A DNA stretch of 57,521 nt from Cytophaga sp. FL35 (GCF_014349235.1 NZ_JACSOH010000028.1:1-57521), one strand, 5' to 3'. Counted from the stretch's first letter, positions 8,414 to 17,362 are shown. The notes: a model not told the origin generated them from the letters alone. Numbers and translations: made by a program.

Positions 8414-8857
8414 TTAATAATTAAAGCTTTCTTTTTGAAGGAATTCCACTCCCTGGTATTCCCACATTATTTTAAGGTCCCAACGGCCACCCAACAAACG
8501 AGTGTCAGGTATAAGCAAAGATGTGTTGGACAGACGCAAATCGAGGTCAAAGTCCAAATGTTTATTGGATGGCCTATAAAGGGACACTTTTCCTTTTATT
8601 TTTTTATAATCTATCGTTTCCGGAAAGACCACTAGCAAGCCTTCTTCCGTTCTCTTCAATTGAATTTTCTCTAATTTCTTGGCATTGTTCTGGGCATCGA
8701 TTTCATCTTGATAAGCCAATTCATGTTTGTAATATTCTTCGGTGACCAAATCATGGTCGGCCCTATTGTCCATACTCATTCTCACTACAAAAAACAGAAT
8801 GAAGGAGATAAAAGCCACAAACGCCAATACGATTCCTGTTCCCCAATTAATTTTCAT
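8414..8857 (-). CDS. ccoH: FixH-family cbb3 oxidase assembly protein
   Basis: A 147-residue protein with a single N-terminal membrane segment (about residues 8-27) and a periplasmic beta-rich domain. This is the architecture of FixH/CcoH, which helps assemble and stabilise cbb3 oxidase. Typical features are the TEEYYKHELAYQDEID helix after the membrane anchor and the WDLKIMWEYQG strand near the end. The gene lies 7 bp after ccoG and 3 bp before the DsbD_2 gene, within the oxidase operon, which supports the call despite the low sequence conservation of this family. Confidence 0.85.
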   Translation of the reverse strand: MKINWGTGIVLAFVAFISFILFFVVRMSMDNRADHDLVTEEYYKHELAYQDEIDAQNNAKKLEKIQLKRTEEGLLVVFPETIDYKKIKGKVSLYRPSNKHLDFDLDLRLSNTSLLIPDTRLLGGRWDLKIMWEYQGVEFLQKESFNY

Positions 8858-8864
8858 AACACAT

Positions 8865-10283
8865 CTAATTATAACTCCTTGGACCCAAGAAGGCGGTTTT
8901 AGTGGTTTCTATCAGTTCACCACCACTGTACACACCTACTTTTATTTTTTCTTTATCACTTTTAATCGCTGCTTGGTTGATTTCTATAAACAGTGTCCCT
9001 TCTGCCAGGTCTTGCGCCGGAACCACAAAAGAGTCCCCACTCACCAATTTTACCGTTCCTTTATGCGAAAGCAGTTTGAAACTGACGTTATCTACATCTT
9101 CCACCGTTTTGTTCACCAATTTATAGGTATACACATTACTGATTATATTACCCTCTTTATGCTCATACAACTGCCCGGGCAATCTTAGTATATTGGCCTC
9201 CACATCATTTCTTAGAAAGAGCATTCCTACTAAGATTCCAACTAAAACGGTGAGTACAGCGGTGTAGCCCTTTAATCTTGGGGTAAACTTAAACTTCTCC
9301 TTTTTTTCAATATTCGCTTCACTGGCATAGCGAATCAAACCCTTGGGCTTGTCAATTTTTTCCATAATGGTATCGCACTCATCTATACATGCGGTACAAT
9401 TGACACATTCCAATTGGGTTCCGTTTCTGATATCTATTCCTGTGGGGCAAACGTTCACACACTGAAAACAATCGATACAATCTCCAAAACCTAGCGCATC
9501 CCTATCCTCATTTTTCCTGAATTTCTTTCTTCCGTTTTCCGCTTCCCCACGCTTGTGGTCGTAGGCTACCACAACGGACTTATCATCTAACAACACCCCT
9601 TGCATTCTACCATAAGGGCACGCAATTATGCATACCTGCTCCCTGAACCAGGCAAAAACAAAGTAGAAAACAGCGGTAAAAATCAATAAGGAAACCATGG
9701 TACTTACGTGTACCAAAGGGCCATCTGCGATATACGCCAACAAGCGATCGCTACCAATGAGATAGGCCAAGAACACATTGGCAATTAAAAAGGATATCAA
9801 AAAAAAGATAATCCATTTGGTGACACGCTTTCTTATTTTTTCCGCGTTCCAAGGCTGGCGATCCAGTTTCATTTGAGCTCCTCGGTCCCCATCTATCCAA
9901 TACTCGATGCGTCTAAAAACCATTTCCATAAAAATGGTCTGAGGGCACATCCAACCACAAAAAATACGACCCCAGGCTACCGTAAACAAGGCAATGAAAA
10001 TCACACCAATAATCATAGAAACCACCACCAAGTGAAAATCTTGTGGCCAAAACGGGAAACCAAAAATATTGAACCTACGCTCCAGTACATTGAACATAAG
10101 AAATTGGTTTCCGTTTATTTTGATAAACGGACTCGCGAATAGAATAGCCAACAGAAAGTAACTAACATACTTTCTGTATTGATAAAAGTTGCCGCTGGGC
10201 TTCTTGGGAAATACCCAAGCCCGCTTACCCTCATCATTGATGGTACCAATACTATCCCTAAAATTTTCGCCGTCTTGTGACAT
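8865..10283 (-). CDS. ccoG: Cytochrome c oxidase accessory protein, polyferredoxin
   Basis: A 472-residue membrane protein of the CcoG/FixG family, which handles copper reduction for cbb3 oxidase assembly. Membrane segments lie near residues 38-57, 85-105, 155-180 and 190-210, with GWMCPQTIFMEMVFRRIE and QVCIIACPYGRMQG holding conserved cysteines. Two [4Fe-4S] motifs follow: CIDCFQCVNVCP and CVNCTACIDEC. After another membrane span near 335-355, an immunoglobulin-like C-terminal domain faces the periplasm, as in full-length family members. The gene follows ccoP by 67 bp and precedes ccoH by 7 bp. Confidence 0.95.
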   Translation of the reverse strand: MSQDGENFRDSIGTINDEGKRAWVFPKKPSGNFYQYRKYVSYFLLAILFASPFIKINGNQFLMFNVLERRFNIFGFPFWPQDFHLVVVSMIIGVIFIALFTVAWGRIFCGWMCPQTIFMEMVFRRIEYWIDGDRGAQMKLDRQPWNAEKIRKRVTKWIIFFLISFLIANVFLAYLIGSDRLLAYIADGPLVHVSTMVSLLIFTAVFYFVFAWFREQVCIIACPYGRMQGVLLDDKSVVVAYDHKRGEAENGRKKFRKNEDRDALGFGDCIDCFQCVNVCPTGIDIRNGTQLECVNCTACIDECDTIMEKIDKPKGLIRYASEANIEKKEKFKFTPRLKGYTAVLTVLVGILVGMLFLRNDVEANILRLPGQLYEHKEGNIISNVYTYKLVNKTVEDVDNVSFKLLSHKGTVKLVSGDSFVVPAQDLAEGTLFIEINQAAIKSDKEKIKVGVYSGGELIETTKTAFLGPRSYN

Positions 10284-10350
10284 CTATAAGATATTGTTAA
10301 TTGGATTTTAAGCTTTCTTCTATTTCTAGGTCTACCGAGGTTGTAATTGA

Positions 10351-11232
10351 TTATTCAGCGCTTTCCGTATCTACCCAAATATCACCTTCGGCATCCTTAG
10401 GATTGGCAGGAGTGGTACCCTGAAATGTCAATACATAACTAGCTACTTGAGCAATTTCGGCAGGCTTTAAGGTTTGTTTCCAGGCAATCATACCTTTTCC
10501 ATCCCTACCGCCTTCGGAAACAGTGTTGAAAACATTTTTGATGCCTCCACCTAAAATCCAATGCTCATCGGTTAGATTAGGACCAATACCCCCTCCACCA
10601 TCGGCCATATGGCAAGCAACGCAATTGGATTCAAAAATGGCCTTACCTGCACTTAAATCAGCGGCATCGGTAAGCGTTTCAACCGTGCTTGCATCGACCA
10701 AATCTTTTGCCGTCTTCTTATATTCCTCAATTTCTTGAGCTGCAATGGCCATTTCGGTCTTAAATTCCTGTTCTTGATCATAGTCATTGAAAATGTGGAA
10801 GCGCACCAAATAAATAGCACCAAAAATTATGGTAGCGTAAAACATATATACCCACCATGGTGGTAAATTGTTATCCAATTCTTGAATGCCATCATAATTA
10901 TGGTCTAGGATAATTTCACCTTCTTCCTCCACAGGTTTGGAACCTAATAATTTTTTATAGGTCTTTTTACCCCAGCTCCATTCCCAACCTTTACTCTTGG
11001 AGTCCAAATACCGCTTTTTTCCTTCTTCGGACAAGGTCTGGAACATTACATTCTCAATAGCATTGATGATCAATGCTATGGCAATTAACAATACTAAAAC
11101 GAACACTAAAAAAGCCTGTACCATCCTATTCTCTATGAATGCCGGCATTTCACCGGAATCCACCATATATTCCGTTAGTCCCAGGACGAGGAAGAAGGCT
11201 ACGGGAATTTTTATCCACCAATTGTTTTTCAT
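10351..11232 (-). CDS. ccoP: cbb3-type cytochrome c oxidase subunit III (single haem)
   Basis: A 293-residue membrane-anchored c-type cytochrome. It has hydrophobic segments at about residues 8-22, 40-57 and 127-145; the last precedes the periplasmic domain and matches the CcoP N-terminal domain. Only one haem-binding motif is present, CVACH at 204-208, with a likely Met ligand near 248 (GKGMIAW). Classical proteobacterial CcoP has two haems and only one or two spans, so this is the shorter-haem, longer-membrane form common in Bacteroidota. It passes electrons to the CcoNO core. It lies 11 bp after the tiny ccoQ gene. Confidence 0.93.
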   Translation of the reverse strand: MKNNWWIKIPVAFFLVLGLTEYMVDSGEMPAFIENRMVQAFLVFVLVLLIAIALIINAIENVMFQTLSEEGKKRYLDSKSKGWEWSWGKKTYKKLLGSKPVEEEGEIILDHNYDGIQELDNNLPPWWVYMFYATIIFGAIYLVRFHIFNDYDQEQEFKTEMAIAAQEIEEYKKTAKDLVDASTVETLTDAADLSAGKAIFESNCVACHMADGGGGIGPNLTDEHWILGGGIKNVFNTVSEGGRDGKGMIAWKQTLKPAEIAQVASYVLTFQGTTPANPKDAEGDIWVDTESAE

Positions 11233-11243
11233 AATTCTATTTT

Positions 11244-11420
11244 TTATTGGTTGTTTTCATCTAAGGGTAATTCGCTCATTTCTTTTACATATGGCTTTGA
11301 TGCGGTAAAAACCCACCAAAAAAGCAATGCAAAAAAGACGAAGAATATGAGTAATGATATCATTGGATAGGTGGCAATGCCCTCTATCGTTTCCATATGA
11401 CCTTTTACGAATTTCAACAT
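11244..11420 (-). CDS. ccoQ: CcoQ/FixQ-type small cbb3 oxidase subunit
   Basis: A 58-residue reading frame fits exactly between ccoNO (6 bp away) and ccoP (11 bp away). It begins MLKFVKGHMETIEGIATYP, continues with one hydrophobic segment (about residues 20-39, rich in Phe, Leu and Trp) and ends in a short acidic tail. Size, single membrane span and operon position are those of CcoQ, which stabilises the oxidase. It is too short for many gene finders. Sequence similarity between CcoQ proteins is weak, so the call rests mainly on position and topology. Confidence 0.85.
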   Translation of the reverse strand: MLKFVKGHMETIEGIATYPMISLLIFFVFFALLFWWVFTASKPYVKEMSELPLDENNQ

Positions 11421-11426
11421 GACCTC

Positions 11427-13625
11427 TTAGTTATTTGATAGTAATTCATCAGTTTCTTTAATCTTAATATCCGTACCCAAACGCTGCAGATAAGCGATGA
11501 GGGCCACGATTTCACGGTCTCTCATTTCAACAAAATCCTCACCGTTTTCTTGTGCATATTTTTTATCCGCCTCGTAGGTTGCGGCAAAATCTGGATCGGT
11601 ATACAGATTCTTTTCTATTTGCTCCGCTTGTTGGGCCATAGACTGCTCTGCATTAGCAATATCTTCATCCGTATACGGAACGCCCAAGGAAACCATGGCT
11701 TCCATCTTGGCCTTAATGCCACTTCTATCATGCTCATTGCGCACCAGCCATTGATAAGCTGGCATAATGGAACCGGAAGAAGTACTTTGCGGATCGTACA
11801 TGTGGTTAAGGTGCCAATTGTCTGAATACTTGCCCCCTACCCTTAACAAATCAGGTCCTGTACGTTTACTACCCCAAAGGAAGGGATGGTCATATACGAA
11901 CTCGCCCGCTTTCGCATACTCACCATATCGCTCTACTTCACTACGGAAGGGCCTTACCATCTGTGAGTGACAACCCACACATCCTTCCCTGATATAAAGG
12001 TCTCGCCCTTCCAATTCCAGAGGAGTATAAGGCTTCACGCTGGTGATGGTAGGTATATTCGATTTTACCAAAATGGTGGGAACAATTTGTATAATCCCTC
12101 CTATTAAAATGGCGATGGTCGCCAAAATGGTCAATTGAATGGGCTTGCGTTCCAACCAAGTGTGAAAAGTTTCACCGGCCGTTCTTCTTTTAGAAACTTT
12201 GGTCAAGGCAGGAGCCTCTGCCAACTCATCTTCAATTACAGAACCGGCTTTAATAGTTAGTACTACATTGTAAATCATCACACAAGCACCGATAATATAC
12301 ATGCTGCCCCCAATGGCGCGCATCCAGTACATGGGCATTATCTCGTTTACGGTCTCTAAAAAGTTACCATAGACCAAGGTTCCGTCAGGATTAAAATCCT
12401 TCCACATAAGGGCTTGGGTGAAACCAGCTACATACATAGGCAGCGCATACAGCACAATACCCAAAGTACCGATCCAAAAGTGGAAATTTGCCAGACTTAA
12501 GGAGTGTAATTTTGTTTTGGTCATTTTAGGCACCAACCAATAAATCATACCAAAGGTCAAGAAACCGTTCCAGGCCAAGGCCCCTACGTGAACGTGGGCA
12601 ATGATCCAATCACTAAAGTGGGCTATGGCATTTACATTTTTCAAAGACAGCATGGGTCCTTCAAAAGTGGCCATACCATAACCGGTAATGGCTACTACCA
12701 TAAATTTTAAAACAGGGTCGGTACGGACTTTATCCCACGCCCCACGCAAGGTCAAAAGTCCGTTAATCATCCCTCCCCACGAAGGAGCAATCAACATTAC
12801 AGAAAAGGCAACCCCCAGATTTTGTGCCCAATCGGGTAATGAAGAATACAACAAGTGGTGAGGTCCGGCCCAGATATAGATAAATATTAATGACCAAAAG
12901 TGTACAATCGATAAACGATAGGAATAGATAGGTCTATTGGCAGCTTTAGGTACAAAATAGTACATAAGCCCCAAGAAAGGTGTAGTCAAAAAGAAAGCCA
13001 CCGCATTGTGCCCGTACCACCACTGCACCAATGCATCTTGTACACCGGCATATACCGAATAACTTTTTAATCCGCTAACGGGAAGCTCCAAACTATTGAA
13101 AATATGTAATACGGCTACGGTAACGAAAGTTGCCAAATAAAACCAGATGGCCACATAAAGATGACGTTGCCTTCTTTTGAGAATGGTACCGATCATATTC
13201 CAACCAAAAACTACCCAAATAGCAGCGATGGCAATATCTATGGGCCATTCAAGCTCTGCATATTCCTTAGAAGTTGTAAAACCTAACGGAAGGGTTATAG
13301 CAGCCGCTAAAATGATTAACTGCCAACCCCAAAAATTAATGTTGCTCAGGGCATCGCTGAACATTCTGGTCTTGAGAAGCCTTTGCATGGAGTAATAGAC
13401 CCCAGCAAAAATAGCGTTCCCCACAAAGGCAAAAATGACGGCATTGGTGTGCAAGGGTCGCAAACGACCAAAGCTCAACCAAGAAATACCATCGGTTAAA
13501 TTGGGAAACATGAACATAAAGGCCAACAAGAGCCCAACGGACATACCCACAATGCCCCATACCATAGTGGCATAAAGAAATTTCTTTACAATCTTGTTAT
13601 CATAATAAAATTGCTGTACCTCCAT
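11427..13625 (-). CDS. ccoNO: Fused cbb3-type cytochrome c oxidase subunits I and II
   Basis: A 732-residue fusion of the catalytic haem-copper subunit CcoN (about residues 1-480) and the monohaem c subunit CcoO (about 520-732). CcoN motifs include HTNAVIFAFVGN (low-spin haem ligand), WWYGHNAVAFF and GPHHLLY (CuB ligands) and IIAHVHVGALAWNG (haem ligands). CcoO carries one CxxCH, in GCVGCHSQMVRPF, and the downstream MPAYQWL methionine. Fusion of the two subunits is common in Bacteroidota. The enzyme reduces oxygen with high affinity and pumps protons. ATG 13625 was chosen as start: the frame extends to a TTG at 13631, but this would overlap ccoS, and ATG leaves a 2-bp gap. Confidence 0.96.
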   Translation of the reverse strand: MEVQQFYYDNKIVKKFLYATMVWGIVGMSVGLLLAFMFMFPNLTDGISWLSFGRLRPLHTNAVIFAFVGNAIFAGVYYSMQRLLKTRMFSDALSNINFWGWQLIILAAAITLPLGFTTSKEYAELEWPIDIAIAAIWVVFGWNMIGTILKRRQRHLYVAIWFYLATFVTVAVLHIFNSLELPVSGLKSYSVYAGVQDALVQWWYGHNAVAFFLTTPFLGLMYYFVPKAANRPIYSYRLSIVHFWSLIFIYIWAGPHHLLYSSLPDWAQNLGVAFSVMLIAPSWGGMINGLLTLRGAWDKVRTDPVLKFMVVAITGYGMATFEGPMLSLKNVNAIAHFSDWIIAHVHVGALAWNGFLTFGMIYWLVPKMTKTKLHSLSLANFHFWIGTLGIVLYALPMYVAGFTQALMWKDFNPDGTLVYGNFLETVNEIMPMYWMRAIGGSMYIIGACVMIYNVVLTIKAGSVIEDELAEAPALTKVSKRRTAGETFHTWLERKPIQLTILATIAILIGGIIQIVPTILVKSNIPTITSVKPYTPLELEGRDLYIREGCVGCHSQMVRPFRSEVERYGEYAKAGEFVYDHPFLWGSKRTGPDLLRVGGKYSDNWHLNHMYDPQSTSSGSIMPAYQWLVRNEHDRSGIKAKMEAMVSLGVPYTDEDIANAEQSMAQQAEQIEKNLYTDPDFAATYEADKKYAQENGEDFVEMRDREIVALIAYLQRLGTDIKIKETDELLSNN

Positions 13626-13627
13626 AA

Positions 13628-13834
13628 TCAATTATTTAGTTCGATAGGTTTATTTTGTTTAAGGTCGTTTTGTTTTTCTGTGGCTTTTTTTACGAGCTCG
13701 TCTTCAAAAAGCATTCGTACCGATGGCGTATACGAATCGTCATACTGCCCCCTTTTTACCGAAAAGATAAAAGCGGCAAAAAAGACCAAGGCAACCACAA
13801 TACTTATAGCGAGTAAAATATAAATGACACTCAT
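13628..13834 (-). CDS. ccoS: cbb3 oxidase maturation protein CcoS/FixS
   Basis: A 68-residue protein with one N-terminal membrane span (about residues 4-26) followed by the conserved segment FSVKRGQYDDSYTPSVRMLFED, typical of CcoS, which is needed to insert haem and copper into cbb3 oxidase. It is the first gene of the oxidase operon and ends 2 bp before the CcoNO start. A Crp/Fnr-type site lies about 47 bp upstream, in the gap that separates it from ccoI. Confidence 0.93.
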   Translation of the reverse strand: MSVIYILLAISIVVALVFFAAFIFSVKRGQYDDSYTPSVRMLFEDELVKKATEKQNDLKQNKPIELNN

Positions 13835-13849
13835 TTTTCTAATTTGGTG

Positions 13850-13892
13850 TAAAACTACAGTTGGTAAAAAGGATTAAATATGACATTCATCA
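13850..13892 (-). promoter_or_regulatory. Crp/Fnr-type site and promoter of the cbb3 oxidase operon
   Basis: On the minus strand the site reads CCTGATGAATGTCATA, with palindrome arms TGA and TCA at 13881-13892. A -7-like element TAGTTTTA (minus strand, 13857 to 13850) matches TAnnTTTG except in the last base. The centre-to-element distance is 29.5 bp, identical to that at hemN. Transcription from here would read ccoS, ccoNO, ccoQ, ccoP, ccoG, ccoH and the DsbD_2 gene. Confidence 0.7.
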
Positions 13893-13902
13893 GGTTTTGA
13901 AA

Positions 13903-16299
13903 TTATTTCAGTTTTTTTCCTAAAATATTGGTGGCAACCGTCGTAAAGGCTACAATACTAATAGAGCTTAAAGGCATGAGAATGGCTGCTATAACTGGTT
14001 CTAACTGTCCGCTCACAGCAAAATAGAGCCCTACCATATTGTACATTAGCGACAGTACAAAACTCATTTTTATGATGCGCATCGCTTTTTTTGAAGCTTG
14101 TATATAGGAATACAGCTCATTGAACTTGGTCGCATCCAATATGGCATCGCAAGCAGGTGAAAACACATTGATGTTTTCCGAAATGGCGATTCCTATATTT
14201 GCCTGTGCTAAGGCACCCGCATCATTGAGCCCATCTCCCACCATAAGCACCTTTTTTCCTTTTTCTTGAATTTTTTTAATAAAATGGAGCTTGTCTTCCG
14301 GTTTCTGGTTGAAATAAAAAGGTGTGGTAGCAGGCAACAATGCCTGGAGCCGCTTTTTCTCGCCTGCATTATCTCCCGAAAGAAGGGCCAATTGCAATTC
14401 TTTCCCCATTTCTTCAAAAAGATGGGCAACTCCTTTCCTATAGGTGTTTCTAAACACAAAACAGCCCTTGTAGGCATCGTTGGCTCTTATGTGTACGGAT
14501 GTATTTTCTATATTTTGGGCGGAAGGACTGCCCACAAAATCGGCCGAGCCTATTTTAATGTTCCCTTTACTTCCGGAAGCCTGAATTCCCTTTCCGGTAA
14601 GTTCTTCATAATCCTCTAAAACTTCAATATCATGCTCCGCCAGCAAATCATACAAGCTTCTACTTAGAGGATGATTACTGGAACGTAAAGTATTTTTTAG
14701 AAGGGATTCTTCTTCCTCCGTTAAGGGAAGCCCCTCATAATTGGCAACACTTTTGGCGGAGGTGGTAATGGTTCCGGTCTTATCAAAAATAGCGGTATCA
14801 ATTTGCGCCAATTGCTCAATGGCCTGAGTATTTTTTAGGTAGAATTTCTTCTTTCCGAAAATGCGCAGCATATTTCCTAAGGTGAACGGTGCCGCCAAGG
14901 CAATGGCACAAGGGCATGCAATAATCAACACGGCCGTAAACACGTTCAATGCCAAGGAAGGGTCTATCAGCAACCATATAGAAGTTGATATCGTGGCAAT
15001 ACTCAAGACGGCTATGGTAAACCTTCTACCAATACTATCGGTCAAGGTTTGGAACCTTCGGGATTTTTCATCGTTAAAAACCGCATTGCCCCACAATTGG
15101 GTTAGGTAGCTTTGTGAAACCGGCTTTACAATTTCCATCTCTATGGCCCCATGAAGTTGCTTTCCACCCGCAAAAACCTTTTCACCGGACTTTTTACGTA
15201 CCGGTTCTGCTTCCCCCGTTACGAAACTATAGTCGATATGCCCATCACCCTTCATGAGTACACCATCCGCAGGTATTAATTCTTCATTTCTTATGAGTAG
15301 TCTATCGCCTTTTTTAATTTCGTAAATCTGGGCTATTTCTTCCTTCCCTTCTTCCGTAAAACGCGTCACGGCAATTGGGAAATAAGATTTATAATCCCTT
15401 TCAAAGGAGAGAAAGGAATAGGTTTTTTGCTGAAAGAACTTCCCGAGCAATAAAAAGAAAACAAGGCCTGTAAGGGAATCAAAAAACCCAGGTCCCCAGT
15501 TGAAAATGATATCTACCGTACTTCGCAAAAAGAGCACCAAAATTCCTAATGCGATGGGCACATCTATATTCAACATTCTGGAGCGAATACCTTTAAAGGC
15601 CGAAATAAAATAATCCCTTCCTGAGTACAGCACTACAGGAAGCGAGAAGAAAAACATAATCCACCTAAAAAGGTCTTGGTATTCATTTAGCCAATACTCC
15701 CCTCCTGTTTCTTGATTGGTATTCAAATCAAAATACTCCGGAAAGCTCAAGAACATCACATTTCCAAAAGCAAAGCCCGCAATACCCAGTTTGTAAATTA
15801 AACTGCGGTCTACGTTGGTAGGCTTTTCATCAAAATCGGCCAAAGTAATTTGGGGCTCATAACCAATACGGTTCATCATAATGGCCAATTGCTTCAGGCT
15901 AATAACCTCCGAATTGAAGGTAATACGAACTGTTTTTTTTGGAAAATCTACCTGAGAGCCCTTGATTCCAGTATTTAGTCTGTTCAGATTTTCTAAAATC
16001 CAAATACACGAACTACAGTGAATATGGGGTATATACAAGTTTACTACCTGCATATTGCCATCATTGAATTCCAATAGTTTTTCAATAATGGCGGGAGCAT
16101 CTAAAGAATCATATTTGCCTTCCTGTTCTTGGGGAGTAGCCCCGGCGGCGGACTGTAGTTCATAATAATAGCTAAGGTCATTTTCCGAAAAAATTTCATA
16201 GACCATTTTACAGCCGTTGCAACAAAAGGTTTTTTCGTCATACTCGACGGAGCTTTTACCACAATCGGTGCCACAGTGGTAACAATTCGTATTTTCCAT
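13903..16299 (-). CDS. ccoI: Copper-exporting P1B-type ATPase for cbb3 oxidase assembly
   Basis: A 798-residue heavy-metal P-type ATPase. In order it has a cysteine-rich N-terminal metal-binding segment (CYHCGTDCG and CCNGCKMVY), an HMA domain with HCSSCIW, membrane segments, the actuator motif VTGEAEPV, the ion-site CPC in CPCAIALAAP, the phosphorylation motif DKTGTIT, the HP motif in NHPLSRS and the hinge GDGLNDA. The extra N-terminal cysteine domain and the position beside ccoS identify it as CcoI/FixI, which supplies copper to cbb3 oxidase, rather than a general copper-detoxifying CopA. It is transcribed divergently from the Crp/Fnr gene with its own copy of the regulatory site. Confidence 0.94.
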   Translation of the reverse strand: MENTNCYHCGTDCGKSSVEYDEKTFCCNGCKMVYEIFSENDLSYYYELQSAAGATPQEQEGKYDSLDAPAIIEKLLEFNDGNMQVVNLYIPHIHCSSCIWILENLNRLNTGIKGSQVDFPKKTVRITFNSEVISLKQLAIMMNRIGYEPQITLADFDEKPTNVDRSLIYKLGIAGFAFGNVMFLSFPEYFDLNTNQETGGEYWLNEYQDLFRWIMFFFSLPVVLYSGRDYFISAFKGIRSRMLNIDVPIALGILVLFLRSTVDIIFNWGPGFFDSLTGLVFFLLLGKFFQQKTYSFLSFERDYKSYFPIAVTRFTEEGKEEIAQIYEIKKGDRLLIRNEELIPADGVLMKGDGHIDYSFVTGEAEPVRKKSGEKVFAGGKQLHGAIEMEIVKPVSQSYLTQLWGNAVFNDEKSRRFQTLTDSIGRRFTIAVLSIATISTSIWLLIDPSLALNVFTAVLIIACPCAIALAAPFTLGNMLRIFGKKKFYLKNTQAIEQLAQIDTAIFDKTGTITTSAKSVANYEGLPLTEEEESLLKNTLRSSNHPLSRSLYDLLAEHDIEVLEDYEELTGKGIQASGSKGNIKIGSADFVGSPSAQNIENTSVHIRANDAYKGCFVFRNTYRKGVAHLFEEMGKELQLALLSGDNAGEKKRLQALLPATTPFYFNQKPEDKLHFIKKIQEKGKKVLMVGDGLNDAGALAQANIGIAISENINVFSPACDAILDATKFNELYSYIQASKKAMRIIKMSFVLSLMYNMVGLYFAVSGQLEPVIAAILMPLSSISIVAFTTVATNILGKKLK

Positions 16300-16318
16300 T
16301 GACTTTGCTTATACGCCA

Positions 16319-16361
16319 CAAAATTCCTATCTAAGACCTTAAAAGAATATGATAATTGTCA
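16319..16361 (-). promoter_or_regulatory. Crp/Fnr-type site and promoter of ccoI
   Basis: The palindrome TGATAATTGTCA (16350-16361) lies between ccoI and the Crp/Fnr gene. On the minus strand, GAATTTTG (16326 to 16319) differs from TAnnTTTG by one base and begins 29.5 bp from the palindrome centre. The same palindrome also serves the plus-strand promoter at equal distance, so one operator may drive both genes. Confidence 0.6.
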
Positions 16362-16392
16362 TGTTTTGCGTACTTTAGTAGAGCTACTTTTG
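16350..16392 (+). promoter_or_regulatory. Crp/Fnr-type site and promoter of the Crp/Fnr gene
   Basis: On the plus strand the palindrome TGATAATTGTCA (16350-16361) is followed by TACTTTTG (16385-16392), a full match to TAnnTTTG, starting 29.5 bp from the palindrome centre. This suggests positive autoregulation of the regulator, with the divergent ccoI promoter sharing the same site. Confidence 0.65.
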
Positions 16393-16417
16393 TTTTGTCA
16401 GGTATAACAATCAACTT

Positions 16418-17107
16418 ATGGAAAGCAGATGTGAAAATTGCATTGTTAGGCAGTTTAACTCCCTCCGTGCAATGACCAAAGACGAGCTTAAAAAGGTCTC
16501 GGATGCCAAGGTCTACAAGAAAATTAAAAAAGGAGACCCCTTATTTGAAGAAGGGCAAAAACTGGATGGCGTTTTCTGTGTAAGGGACGGTGTGTCCAAA
16601 CTTTCAAAATTGAGTACCAATGGCAAGGACCAAGTGGTAAAGTTGGCAACCAAAGGATCGGTTATCGGCCAGCGTTCGGTCATAGCGGAAGAACATACCA
16701 ATCTCAGTGCCGTTGCCGTAAATGACATGGAAGTATGCTTTGTTCCCAAGGAAAATATTCTCAGTACCCTTCAACGTAATCCTGATTTTGCCGTTGAAGT
16801 TCTTCGTCATATGGCCCATGATTTAAAAGAAGCCGATGATGTTATTGTAAACATGAGCCAAAAAACTGTAAAACAAAGAGTGGCGGAAGCCTTTCTTTAT
16901 TTAAAACAAAATTTTGGAGAGGATAAAAATGGTTTCTTGAGACTTACCCTTTCCCGAGAAGATATTGCCAATGTGGTGGGTACTGCTACCGAAAGTTGCA
17001 TTCGGATCATTTCCGAATTTAAGAAAAAAGGATTTATAGATACTTCAGGAAAGAAAATTAAAATAGCCGATGAGCGCGGACTAAAAGACCTCGCACAGGG
17101 GTTTTAA
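16418..17107 (+). CDS. Crp/Fnr family transcriptional regulator
   Basis: A 229-residue regulator with an N-terminal cyclic-nucleotide-type beta-barrel (about residues 20-120), a dimer helix (about 122-150) and a C-terminal winged helix. The recognition helix reads TATESCIR; Glu192 and Arg196 align with the residues of Crp and Fnr that contact the GA of a TGA half site, which fits the TGA-N6-TCA palindromes seen here. An N-terminal CENC motif (Cys5, Cys8) recalls the Fnr iron-sulfur cluster, but the third N-terminal cysteine of E. coli Fnr is missing; other cysteines are at 54, 107 and 194. It probably activates the cbb3 oxidase and haem genes at low oxygen. Confidence 0.9.
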   Translation: MESRCENCIVRQFNSLRAMTKDELKKVSDAKVYKKIKKGDPLFEEGQKLDGVFCVRDGVSKLSKLSTNGKDQVVKLATKGSVIGQRSVIAEEHTNLSAVAVNDMEVCFVPKENILSTLQRNPDFAVEVLRHMAHDLKEADDVIVNMSQKTVKQRVAEAFLYLKQNFGEDKNGFLRLTLSREDIANVVGTATESCIRIISEFKKKGFIDTSGKKIKIADERGLKDLAQGF

Positions 17108-17134
17108 AAACACTCAAAACCAAAGAAAACAGAA

Positions 17135-17171
17135 ACCCAAGCAGGAAAAAATTCCCGCTTGGGTCCTTTTT
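17135..17171. terminator. Rho-independent terminator after the Crp/Fnr gene
   Basis: ACCCAAGC and GCTTGGGT form the outer stem, with GGAA/TTCC continuing inwards past a one-base mismatch, followed by CCTTTTT. It lies 27 bp after the regulator stop and 6 bp before the stop of the convergent small gene, so it may stop transcription from both sides. Confidence 0.8.
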
Positions 17172-17176
17172 ACCTA

Positions 17177-17362
17177 TCAAGCGAAATGCTTTTCTCGCTT
17201 GTCTTTCCTTAAATTATCAAATTGGTATTGAGGACTACGAAGCATTTTTCTGTAGAGCTCCTCATTTACGTTTACCGGTATATTCAGCTTTGGGAACTTA
17301 ATTTGATAAACATTGTCATTTTCTTTTCCGATCAATGAAACTTTGACAGGTCTATTCTTCAT
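17177..17362 (-). CDS. Small conserved-looking hypothetical protein
   Basis: A 61-residue, basic, soluble protein (MKNRPVKVSLIGKENDNVYQ...). It has alternating hydrophobic residues in the first half, as in a small beta-sheet, and a charged, helix-like C-terminus (FDNLRKDKREKHFA). No family is recognised. Codon use looks like that of neighbouring genes and the frame fills the space between the terminator of the Crp/Fnr gene and the uspA promoter. Its own promoter would lie in the 153-bp gap shared with uspA. Confidence 0.6.
   Translation of the reverse strand: MKNRPVKVSLIGKENDNVYQIKFPKLNIPVNVNEELYRKMLRSPQYQFDNLRKDKREKHFA

Noticed and set aside
9873-10142. Open frame on the plus strand opposite ccoG
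   Set aside because: Antisense shadow of a strongly conserved gene; its composition (Asn, His, Thr rich without domain pattern) does not look like a protein.
13626-13631. TTG as start of ccoNO
   Set aside because: It would overlap ccoS and adds only two residues; the ATG at 13625 is the normal start.
14266-14619. 117-codon frame on the plus strand opposite ccoI
   Set aside because: Overlaps the conserved ATPase domain on the other strand and has no recognisable features of its own.
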